From: Sphingobacterium thalpophilum
Lineage (GTDB): Bacteria > Bacteroidota > Bacteroidia > Sphingobacteriales > Sphingobacteriaceae
Direction: 5' to 3'
Assembly: GCF_901482695.1 (NCBI RefSeq)
Contig: NZ_LR590484.1
Span: 5,208,001-5,272,000, forward strand
Length of the DNA: 64,000 bases
This document shows positions 27,713-34,275 of this stretch, one piece after another. The translations under genes and the position numbers were made by a program. Position 1 is the stretch's first letter. Each line of letters opens with the position of its first letter. The notes under the pieces were generated by a model. The model was not told the DNA's origin. It did not search any database and saw only the letters and a program-made list of their open reading frames with translations.

Positions 27713-28348
27713 ATGGCAAATTCATTTTTCAAAACGGTCAGGTCATCCATTAAACACTGGTATATACCGCTAATCGTCGGCATACTTTTCATCGTTCTGG
27801 GTTTTTACACCATAACGACACCGGTGGTTTCTTTTCTTACTCTCGCCTATCTATTTTCTTGGTCATTTATGATTTCCGGAATCTTAGAGATCATTTTTGC
27901 AGTCCAAAATAGAGATGAGGTGGATGCCTGGGGATGGTATCTTACCGGAGGTATACTTTATACACTTGTCGGCCTGCTGCTTTTTCTGAATCCTTTACTG
28001 TCCGCAGGGACAATGGCGTTTATGGTAGGTTTCTATGCGCTGTTTAAGTCCATCCAGCTACTGTCCTTTTCATTTGACCTTAAACATTATGGCAGTAGAT
28101 CCTGGGGTTGGATTACATTGTTTGCCGTATTGGCTATTATTTTCAGTTTTGTATTGCTCTGGAATCCTGTATTTGCGGGATTCTCTCTGGTGATTTGGAC
28201 AGGAATGGCGATCAGCACAGCTGGTTTTGCCGCCTGCGTTTTCGCTTTCCAGCTGAGGAACCTGAAAGACATTCACGGAAATCTGCCGCCAGAGTGGCGA
28301 GAACGGTATCAACGGCTGAGAGAAGAATTTGAACAGCACCGCCGATAA
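27713..28348 (+). CDS. HdeD-family (DUF308) membrane protein
   Basis: This protein of 211 residues has six hydrophobic segments in three pairs with the DUF308 repeat pattern (LIVGILFIVLGFYTITTPV, WYLTGGILYTLVGLLLFLNP, WITLFAVLAIIFSFVLLWNP). HdeD of E. coli helps acid tolerance, but most family members are uncharacterised. A charged C-terminal tail of about 35 residues follows the last helix. It has its own position after a terminator, so it may be monocistronic. Confidence 0.85.
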   Translation: MANSFFKTVRSSIKHWYIPLIVGILFIVLGFYTITTPVVSFLTLAYLFSWSFMISGILEIIFAVQNRDEVDAWGWYLTGGILYTLVGLLLFLNPLLSAGTMAFMVGFYALFKSIQLLSFSFDLKHYGSRSWGWITLFAVLAIIFSFVLLWNPVFAGFSLVIWTGMAISTAGFAACVFAFQLRNLKDIHGNLPPEWRERYQRLREEFEQHRR

Positions 28349-28372
28349 GAAAAGAGAAAAGGTATTAAGCAA

Positions 28373-29020
28373 TTATTCGGTGATCTCGGTGACACGGAAA
28401 GGAACTTTACTGAGCGGAAAATCCTGCTTATCGGTTTTTACGCGACTTATATTCATGATTACGTCGAGTCCCTGATAGATTTCACCAAAAACGGTAAAGT
28501 CATGATCGAGCCTTGGCTGCCCCCCGTGCTCGAGGTACTCTTTTCGTTGCGCCGAAGTGTATTTCATTCCTTTTTTGATTTCCAGGCTGTCCAGCTCTGC
28601 TTCAGTGATCTTCTTACCCACCACAAAGTAGATCTGGTTCAAAAAAGACGCCTTGTCCGGATTGTTGTCACGGCCTGCCCCCAACGCTCCTAATTTGTGG
28701 AATGCCCGCGGGTCGAATTCGGCCGACAACCGAGGTTTCAGCTGCTGCGGATCCGCAGCTTCCCTTTTCTCAATGTCGATATCATGCTCGCCGCCCTGAA
28801 CCACAAAATTGTTGATAATGCGATTGAACAAAGCCCCCTGATAAACACTATCTCTGATTGACCGAAGTATCAGATCGCGGTGTTTAGGGTTAAAATCATA
28901 TAGCAGCACCTTAAAATTTCCAAAATCAGTACTGAACAATAGGCGCTTTGTCTGACAATAACTGTAAGTTGTCCATATCATCAAAAGCCCAGCTATAAAT
29001 AAGATCTTTTTCATGCGCAT
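28373..29020 (-). CDS. periplasmic cyclophilin-type peptidyl-prolyl isomerase
   Basis: The 215-residue product has a signal peptide (ILFIAGLLMIWTTYSYC). The cyclophilin fold is seen in TDFGNFKVLLYDFNPKHRD, YQGALFNRIINNFVVQGGEH and a closing VFGEIYQGLDVIMNI. Residues equivalent to the catalytic arginine (FNRI) and glutamine (VVQGG) are present. It should help folding of proline-containing envelope proteins. The middle insert (residues about 85-150) is longer than in small cyclophilins. It is divergent from the aldo/keto reductase gene at 29212. Confidence 0.88.
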   Translation of the reverse strand: MRMKKILFIAGLLMIWTTYSYCQTKRLLFSTDFGNFKVLLYDFNPKHRDLILRSIRDSVYQGALFNRIINNFVVQGGEHDIDIEKREAADPQQLKPRLSAEFDPRAFHKLGALGAGRDNNPDKASFLNQIYFVVGKKITEAELDSLEIKKGMKYTSAQRKEYLEHGGQPRLDHDFTVFGEIYQGLDVIMNISRVKTDKQDFPLSKVPFRVTEITE

Positions 29021-29182
29021 AAATCTGTGTTTTCAAAAAGTTGTTATAAAAATACATTAATTTCCGATAGTCACAATGCTGCCGCAACAATGACGGTCCG
29101 TCCCTAAGACCAACCTCCACCCACGCAAGGGATAAAATGCACAGTTTGTATCGATTAAATTGCATATAAAAATCAATTTGTC

Positions 29183-29190
29183 TAAGTTTG
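29183..29190 (+). promoter_or_regulatory. -7 promoter element for the YghZ-like gene
   Basis: TAAGTTTG matches TAnnTTTG and lies 21 bp before the ATG. Confidence 0.4.
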
Positions 29191-29211
29191 GATAACACAA
29201 AATGACATTTT

Positions 29212-30249
29212 ATGCAGTATATTCCTCAACCTGAACGCTACCAGAAGATGATTTACAAGCGCTGTGGTCAGTCTGGGCTGCAGCTGCCCGCCATTTCTTT
29301 GGGACTCTGGCACAACTTTGGCGATGACAAGCCCCATCAGACCAAAGTTGACATCTGCACCACTGCTTTTGATCTGGGGATCACCCATTTTGATCTGGCT
29401 AACAATTACGGCCCGCCTCCCGGAAGTGCTGAAAAAGCTTTCGGACAAATATTGAAACAACAGTTTGCGGGCCTGCGCGACGAACTCATCATATCCACCA
29501 AGGCAGGCTACCATATGTGGGATGGCCCCTATGGAGAATGGGGCAGCCGAAAATACCTAATCTCCAGCTGTGACCAGTCTCTGAAACGTCTGGGGCTGGA
29601 TTATGTGGATATTTTTTATTCGCATCGTTTCGATCCCAATACCCCTCTGGAAGAAACGATGATGGCACTTGACCAGCTAGTGCGAAGCGGCAAAGCTTTG
29701 TATGTTGGTATTTCCTCCTATAATTCGCAACGCACCCGAGAAGCCTATGCGATTCTAAAATCACTAGGCACACCCTTTATCATTCATCAGCCGAGTTATT
29801 CCATGCTCAATCGCTGGGTTGAATCCGACGGGCTTTTGGACAATCTGGATGAGCTCGGCCTCGGTTCAATCGTTTTCTCTCCATTAGCGCAAGGAATGCT
29901 CACAGACAAGTATCTAAAAGACATTCCTCACGACAGTCGCGCCTCCCAGTCCAAATCACTACAGACGAGATTTTTAAACGAGGAGAACCGAAAGAATATA
30001 CAGGCGCTGCATGCTATTGCAGAGCGCCGTGGGCAGTCTTTGGCTCAAATGGCCATTGCATGGGTATTGCGAAAGCAACAAGTTACCTCGGCCCTGATCG
30101 GTGCCTCCAGACCACAGCAGGTCATTGACTGTGTGGGGTCGCTCAAAAACCTTTCTTTTACCGAAGCAGAGCTGCGGGAGATAGATCTCTATGCCAAAGA
30201 TGGTCACATCAATATATGGGCACAGTCCGCGGAATTAAGCAAGGATTGA
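29212..30249 (+). CDS. aldo/keto reductase, L-glyceraldehyde 3-phosphate reductase type
   Basis: The N-terminus (PERYQKMIYKRCGQSGLQLP, then AISLGLWHNFGDD) strongly resembles E. coli YghZ/GprA, which reduces L-glyceraldehyde 3-phosphate and methylglyoxal with NADPH. The AKR tetrad is visible in FDLANNYGPPPGSAE, LIISTKAGY and VDIFYSHRFDPN. The cofactor-binding end is VTSALIGASRPQQVID. The length of 345 residues matches the family. It is a single gene between divergent ppiA-like and convergent DUF1697 genes. Confidence 0.9.
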   Translation: MQYIPQPERYQKMIYKRCGQSGLQLPAISLGLWHNFGDDKPHQTKVDICTTAFDLGITHFDLANNYGPPPGSAEKAFGQILKQQFAGLRDELIISTKAGYHMWDGPYGEWGSRKYLISSCDQSLKRLGLDYVDIFYSHRFDPNTPLEETMMALDQLVRSGKALYVGISSYNSQRTREAYAILKSLGTPFIIHQPSYSMLNRWVESDGLLDNLDELGLGSIVFSPLAQGMLTDKYLKDIPHDSRASQSKSLQTRFLNEENRKNIQALHAIAERRGQSLAQMAIAWVLRKQQVTSALIGASRPQQVIDCVGSLKNLSFTEAELREIDLYAKDGHINIWAQSAELSKD

Positions 30250-30335
30250 TAAACGGGCATCCTCGGCTGTTCAGACTATTCTCCGAATGTCGATTAGAAA
30301 ACGAGGCGCAAGACATAAAAGTATGCAGAAGGAAC

Positions 30336-30360
30336 AGGGCTATCCAAACCGGATAGCCCT
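30336..30360 (+). terminator. hairpin between convergent genes
   Basis: AGGGCTATCC and GGATAGCCCT pair perfectly with a 5-base loop. The right arm touches the stop codon of the minus-strand DUF1697 gene, and a T tract follows on the plus strand. Confidence 0.6.
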
Positions 30361-30895
30361 AACTCATCTTTTTTAATATTTTTTCGAATGTATTGACATT
30401 TCTGCTGGTAAACTTATCTTTTAGATTTCTCTTTCCCAGTACTTTTCCAAAAGTTGAATCCAGCGTATTTCCTTTAGGCACCCGCCAGTAAAATGTATTA
30501 TTGACAATCGTGCCCCTCTCACCATCGGCTTTACTGGCGCGGTCAAACTCCTCCATAAGCGTCTCCTCCACTCCCGGAGCACCTATAAAAGCATAAATAT
30601 GGTATCCGGAATGCTTTTCGAAAGGAATTTGATCCCAAAACGCTGCAGTTTCCTCTTGTGATCTGACAAATAGATAAGCTTCATAAGAGAAATGGAGGCT
30701 CATCGCCTTCTCCAGCATGCTTTTCAGTTCATCCGCCTGCTGATCAGCTGAAAAAACGATATTACCGGACGCAAGTACGGCGCTGACATCTTCCACGCCC
30801 GCATTTCTGAATACCTGACATACATCCACCATCTTCATATTTGTTCCTTTGACGTTCACTCCACGAAGAAAAGCACAATATTTCATATTATTCAT
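30359..30895 (-). CDS. DUF1697 protein
   Basis: The 178-residue product begins MKYCAFLRGVNVKGTNMKM and contains ASGNIVFSADQ, which are the hallmarks of DUF1697, a small cytoplasmic family of unknown function. The C-terminus (TSRNVNTFEKIL) is also typical. It overlaps the upstream alkyltransferase-like gene by 8 bp, so the two are probably translated together. A link to DNA or nucleotide damage is suggested only by this coupling. Confidence 0.85.
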   Translation of the reverse strand: MNNMKYCAFLRGVNVKGTNMKMVDVCQVFRNAGVEDVSAVLASGNIVFSADQQADELKSMLEKAMSLHFSYEAYLFVRSQEETAAFWDQIPFEKHSGYHIYAFIGAPGVEETLMEEFDRASKADGERGTIVNNTFYWRVPKGNTLDSTFGKVLGKRNLKDKFTSRNVNTFEKILKKMS

Positions 30896-31193
30896 CGATT
30901 AGTTCTTCCATTGGGTTCCAAAAGATCCTCTTGAAATCCTTGATTCTCGATCCCTTCACAGTAATGCCTTCGGCTTCAAGCTTTGATTGAAATTCAGGTA
31001 CCGACAGCAACCCGCCGCTGGACACCACCCGATGTGCAGGCACATCCTTGGGACATCCGCCCATGGCTTTACCGACATGCCGGGAATGGTTGGGATAACC
31101 CAGTGCTTTAGCAATCGCGCCGTAAGTTGAGACACGCCCTTTGGGTATAAGGCGGGCCACTTCGTATACTTGTTTTTTAAAATCCTCATCCAT
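30888..31193 (-). CDS. alkyltransferase-like (ATL) DNA-binding protein
   Basis: The 101-residue protein is the C-terminal domain of the MGMT/Ogt family, with the helix-turn-helix region PKGRVSTYGAIAKALGYP and the recognition segment HSRHVGKAMGGCP. The active-site motif PCHRV is replaced by PAHRVV, so the alkyl-accepting cysteine is absent. ATL proteins bind O6-alkylguanine without repairing it and recruit nucleotide excision repair. The frame ends normally, so this is a true ATL rather than a broken Ogt. It starts the two-gene unit with DUF1697. Confidence 0.85.
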   Translation of the reverse strand: MDEDFKKQVYEVARLIPKGRVSTYGAIAKALGYPNHSRHVGKAMGGCPKDVPAHRVVSSGGLLSVPEFQSKLEAEGITVKGSRIKDFKRIFWNPMEELIDE

Positions 31194-31420
31194 TGTTATA
31201 TCTTCGGTATGATGTCGAATATCGCCTGACGTTGGCGCGTTAAATAGCTGTATCCGGCCGGTTACGGCTGTCGTTGCAGCAATTGTATTAAAGATACGAA
31301 AAATCAGCTTATACGATGCGAAATCAGAGGGTGAAAGTGTCTACTTTGGGTTATGGAGCCACTAAAAATAGGTGGTGGGAGGATTTATAGCGATAATTTC
31401 CAGGGATCATTGTTGCATTA

Positions 31421-31451
31421 AAAAAGGCCCTCTTTTACTATGAGGGCCTTT
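31421..31451 (-). terminator. terminator of tRNA-Arg
   Basis: AAAGGCCCTC and GAGGGCCTTT form a strong stem with a T tract on the minus strand, only a few bases after the tRNA 3' end. Confidence 0.85.
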
Positions 31452-31454
31452 CCG

Positions 31455-31528
31455 TACGCCAATCAGGATTCGAACCTGAGACCGTCGGTTTAGAAAACCG
31501 ATGCTCTATCCAGCTGAGCTATTGGCGC
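31455..31528 (-). tRNA. tRNA-Arg (anticodon UCU)
   Basis: The minus strand folds as a cloverleaf: acceptor GCGCCAA with TTGGCGT (a G-U first pair), D arm GCTCAGCTGGATAGAGC, anticodon arm TCGGT-TTTCTAA-ACCGA giving anticodon TCT, and T arm TCAGG-TTCGAAT-CCTGA. The discriminator is A and CCA is not encoded. It is 74 nt long. Confidence 0.96.
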
Positions 31529-31544
31529 GTCGCTTTCGGTAATG

Positions 31545-31575
31545 CAAAAGTAGACATTTGCACAAGAATTCCAAA
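31545..31575 (-). promoter_or_regulatory. promoter of tRNA-Arg
   Basis: The minus strand has TTTG (31575-31572), 19 bp, then TACTTTTG (31552-31545). This matches the Bacteroidota -33/-7 arrangement and sits 17 bp before the tRNA. Confidence 0.7.
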
Positions 31576-31637
31576 ATATCATTTACTTTTTTTTGTGGTT
31601 TTTCAATAAGTGATTGCGTTTCAATACGATTATTTTA

Positions 31638-31651
31638 TTGACCTAGGTCAA
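31638..31651. promoter_or_regulatory. CRP/FNR-type palindrome upstream of yceI
   Basis: TTGACCTAGGTCAA is a perfect 14-bp palindrome in the TTGAC-N4-GTCAA form recognised by some CRP/FNR-superfamily regulators. Its centre is about 42 bp upstream of the start predicted from the -7 element, the distance used for class II activation. Confidence 0.55.
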
Positions 31652-31673
31652 ACAAATTCCGCAAAACTGCTGT

Positions 31674-31681
31674 TAACTTTG
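31674..31681 (+). promoter_or_regulatory. -7 promoter element for yceI
   Basis: TAACTTTG matches TAnnTTTG, 31 bp before the ATG at 31713. Confidence 0.6.
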
Positions 31682-31712
31682 TGTTGTTAAACAAATAGAA
31701 AAACACAAAATT

Positions 31713-32231
31713 ATGGCACAAGGAAAATGGGAATTAGACGCTGCACACAGCGAAATAGAATTCAAAGTAAAACACATGATGATCACCAATGTCAAAGGTA
31801 ACTTCGACAATTTTAAAATAGATGTAGATACTGAAGGCGAAGGTTTTGAAAACGCTTTGGCCAAGGTGACCATCGATACCGCATCGATCAATACACGTAA
31901 CGAACAACGCGATGCACACCTTAAAAGCGCTGATTTCTTTGATGTAGAGAAATATCCCGCAATTACTTTTGACGCAACCAGCTTGGAAAACGATCAGATC
32001 AAAGGAGATCTGACAATTCGAGATGTAACGCGGCCTGTGGTATTTGATCTTGAGTTTGCCGGTATTCAGAAAGACCCTTGGGGCAATACAAAAGCAGGAT
32101 TTATTGTGGAAGGAAAAATTAAACGTTCAGACTTTGGCCTCAACTGGAATGCGGCTTTAGAGACTGGCGGTGTAATGGTTAGCGACGAAGTAAAATTTAG
32201 TGCTGATATTCAGTTTATAAAAGCAAAATAA
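31713..32231 (+). CDS. YceI-family lipid-binding protein, cytoplasmic form
   Basis: The 172-residue protein begins KWELDAAHSEIEFKVKHMMI and contains NVKGNFDNF and LTIRDVTRPVVFDLEFAG, the beta-barrel signature of YceI proteins. These bind isoprenoid or amide-type lipids in a long hydrophobic cavity. There is no signal peptide, so it should act in the cytoplasm, unlike E. coli YceI. Its promoter carries a CRP/FNR-type palindrome at an activating distance, which suggests control by oxygen, nitrosative stress or a similar cue. Confidence 0.92.
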   Translation: MAQGKWELDAAHSEIEFKVKHMMITNVKGNFDNFKIDVDTEGEGFENALAKVTIDTASINTRNEQRDAHLKSADFFDVEKYPAITFDATSLENDQIKGDLTIRDVTRPVVFDLEFAGIQKDPWGNTKAGFIVEGKIKRSDFGLNWNAALETGGVMVSDEVKFSADIQFIKAK

Positions 32232-32251
32232 GCGAGATATATAAAATAAAA

Positions 32252-32282
32252 TTTGGCAGAAGCACAAAAAGTCGTACTTTTG
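32252..32282 (+). promoter_or_regulatory. promoter of tRNA-Ser
   Basis: TTTG (32252-32255), 19 bp, then TACTTTTG (32275-32282), the same layout as the tRNA-Arg promoter and only four bases before the tRNA. Confidence 0.7.
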
Positions 32283-32286
32283 TCGC

Positions 32287-32374
32287 GGAGAGTTGGCAGA
32301 GTGGTCGAATGCGGCGGTCTTGAAAACCGTTAACTGTCACAGGTTCGGGGGTTCGAATCCCTCACTCTCCGCCA
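32287..32374 (+). tRNA. tRNA-Ser (anticodon UGA)
   Basis: The acceptor GGAGAGT pairs with ACTCTCC. The anticodon arm GCGGT-CTTGAAA-ACCGT gives TGA. The long variable arm typical of tRNA-Ser follows, then the T arm with GTTCGAATC. The discriminator G is followed by an encoded CCA, unlike tRNA-Arg nearby. Confidence 0.96.
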
Positions 32375-32382
32375 GCAAAAAC

Positions 32383-32407
32383 AAAGCCCGACATAGTCGG
32401 GCTTTGT
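32383..32407 (+). terminator. terminator of tRNA-Ser
   Basis: AAAGCCCGAC and GTCGGGCTTT form a perfect stem with a 4-base loop just after the tRNA. Confidence 0.8.
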
Positions 32408-32556
32408 CGTTTATAAACTTTTGCAGATAACCTATCAATTTTATATGTCTCCAATTACTTCAACATTAAATTTTGCTGTCCTCCAGGCGAATTTAAAGTG
32501 GGGTTTATGCAAATTGTAATTCGCTACAAAATTAAATCGCGAGATTTTTAAATTCG

Positions 32557-32590
32557 GTTTCAACCCTATTTTCGAAAATAGGGTTGAAAC
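32557..32590. repeat. 34-bp perfect palindrome
   Basis: GTTTCAACCCTATTTT followed by CG and its exact reverse complement gives a fully symmetric sequence centred on TTCGAA. It lies 40 bp beyond the stop codon of the response regulator gene. It could be a terminator hairpin, but neither side has a good T tract. Confidence 0.8.
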
Positions 32591-32629
32591 AAATTGGCCG
32601 GTCGAAGCTGCCAGCCGCGCAAACCAGCA

Positions 32630-32998
32630 TCAAATATAGCTATTGACGATGGCCTCCAATTCTTCCAGATCAAATGGTTTGGGCAGGAAGGCATCCGCGC
32701 CGGCGCGTTCGGCCAGCATTTCGATGTCATTATTAGCCGAAACATAGATAACCGGGATCTGCTTGAACCGCTCATCCCCTTTGAGGAGACGCGTAGCTTC
32801 CACCCCGCCAATATTCGGTATCCAGTTGTCCATTAAGATCAGATCCGGTGCATACGATTCTACCTTGTCAATAATATCATGAGAGGTCTCCGACACTTTG
32901 ACCACGAGCCCCAGATCAGTCAGCACAACAGTGATGACCTCCAAAATGATCTTATCATCTTCAAATATCAGTACAGTTTTTCTTTTATTCATATGCAC
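32630..32998 (-). CDS. single-domain response regulator
   Basis: This protein is one 122-residue receiver domain: acidic pocket FEDD near residue 12, phosphoacceptor Asp in LILMDNWIP, switch Ser in VIYVSAN and conserved Lys in LPKPFDLEE. With no output domain it must act by protein-protein contact or as a phosphate relay. It is the last gene of the signalling cluster on the minus strand, 65 bp after cheR, so it is likely to be part of that pathway. Confidence 0.9.
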   Translation of the reverse strand: MHMNKRKTVLIFEDDKIILEVITVVLTDLGLVVKVSETSHDIIDKVESYAPDLILMDNWIPNIGGVEATRLLKGDERFKQIPVIYVSANNDIEMLAERAGADAFLPKPFDLEELEAIVNSYI

Positions 32999-33063
32999 TA
33001 TTTTATCATGCCATGGCAGGTTGCCTGCTACGCTTTAAGCTATTCTTGCCGGAAGCAAACATC

Positions 33064-33894
33064 CTACAATGGCAAAATTTTTTTCCAGATCTTTTGATCA
33101 CCGACAGCAGTGAAATGATGTTGAATACTGGAAAAACGGATTGTTTCTTTACTGCCCAAAGCGAGGTATCCAAGGTTTTCGAGGCTCGCATCAAATAGCC
33201 TAAAGACACGGTCTTGGAGTTCCTTATTAAAATAGATCAGCACATTTCGGCACATGATCAGCTGAAAACTATTAAAAGACGTATCCGATACGAGATTGTG
33301 GGTCGATAAGATCATCTTACGCCTGAGATCTGCATCAAACTTTGCCCATTCATAGTTTGCAGTATAATAATTCGAAAAATCCTGTTTCCCTCCAGATTCT
33401 ATATAGTTTTCGGAGAATGATTTAATCTGACTCAGCGGATATACACCCTTTTGAGCAATTTCAAGTACCCGCGGGTTAATATCCGTCGCATAGATCAACG
33501 CTTTATGATGAAGGTTAGCTTCTTTCAGCAGGATCGCCAGCGAGTAGGCTTCCTCACCGCTGGAGCAGCCCGCTATCCATATCCGGATCAGCGGATAAGT
33601 ACCCAGCTGCGGCAATATTTCTTCACGCAGCTGACGGAAGAACAAGGGGTCCCGGAACATTTCGGTCAGGTTTACAGTAATTTCCTCGACAAAATGCTGC
33701 AGAAACTCCGGATCATCCTTCAGCGCAAAACGCAGTTCCGCAAAGCTAGCCAGCCGATCGTTGCTCATGATACGGTTGATCCGGCGTTTGATCGAAGCTC
33801 GGCTGTACTGCATAAAATCATAACCATAACGCTGGTAGATATCTTCCAGTAAAATATCTATCTCCTCGTCCTTAATAATGCTCTGACCTAACAT
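33064..33894 (-). CDS. CheR-type protein-glutamate methyltransferase
   Basis: The 276-residue product has the CheR N-terminal helical domain (YDFMQYSRASIKRRINRIM) and the SAM-binding domain with AGCSSGEEAYSLAI, YATDINPRVLEIA, and the catalytic-region FQLIMCRNVLIYFN. CheR methylates glutamates of chemoreceptors. There is no chemoreceptor or CheB here, and Sphingobacteria are generally non-flagellated, so the substrate is more likely a signalling protein such as the large hybrid kinase encoded upstream. Its ATG directly abuts the stop codon of the preceding receiver gene. Confidence 0.9.
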   Translation of the reverse strand: MLGQSIIKDEEIDILLEDIYQRYGYDFMQYSRASIKRRINRIMSNDRLASFAELRFALKDDPEFLQHFVEEITVNLTEMFRDPLFFRQLREEILPQLGTYPLIRIWIAGCSSGEEAYSLAILLKEANLHHKALIYATDINPRVLEIAQKGVYPLSQIKSFSENYIESGGKQDFSNYYTANYEWAKFDADLRRKMILSTHNLVSDTSFNSFQLIMCRNVLIYFNKELQDRVFRLFDASLENLGYLALGSKETIRFSSIQHHFTAVGDQKIWKKILPL

Positions 33895-34266
33895 TTATAT
33901 AAAGCGTTCGATTTCCACCAACAGTTTGTCTACGTCAATCGGTTTGGAGACGTAGGCCTGCGCTCCCGCAGCCAGACATTTCTCCCGGTCGCCGGCCATC
34001 GCTTGAGCGGTCACTGCGATAATGGGGAGATCGGGCCGATACGCTGATTGACGGATCAGACGAATAGCTTCGTAACCATCAATCTCGGGCATCATCATAT
34101 CCATCAACACCAATGCAATATCGTTTTCCTGCTCCAATAACTTGACTGCTTCCCCTGCCGCCAGACAACTGGCAACAGGATAGCCTTTGGCTTTTAAGGT
34201 CAGCCCCAAGGCAAAAATATTCCGGTTGTCATCGTCCACGATGAGTATTTTATTTTGGTTCATCAA
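33895..34266 (-). CDS. single-domain response regulator
   Basis: A 123-residue receiver domain with ILIVDDDNRNIF, the phosphoacceptor in LVLMDMMMPEIDGYE, the switch residue in IIAVTAQAM and Lys in VSKPIDVDK. It closely resembles the third receiver domain of the hybrid kinase encoded 9 bp upstream (both share MDMMMPE-DGYE and SKPIDVD/SKPVDID), suggesting duplication from it. It is probably the direct phosphate acceptor of that kinase. Confidence 0.92.
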   Translation of the reverse strand: MMNQNKILIVDDDNRNIFALGLTLKAKGYPVASCLAAGEAVKLLEQENDIALVLMDMMMPEIDGYEAIRLIRQSAYRPDLPIIAVTAQAMAGDREKCLAAGAQAYVSKPIDVDKLLVEIERFI

Positions 34267-34275
34267 TTTCTTAGC

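Noticed and set aside
32557..32590. CRISPR-type repeat
   Set aside because: It is a single palindrome with no second copy or spacer pattern; no CRISPR array or cas gene was seen in the window.
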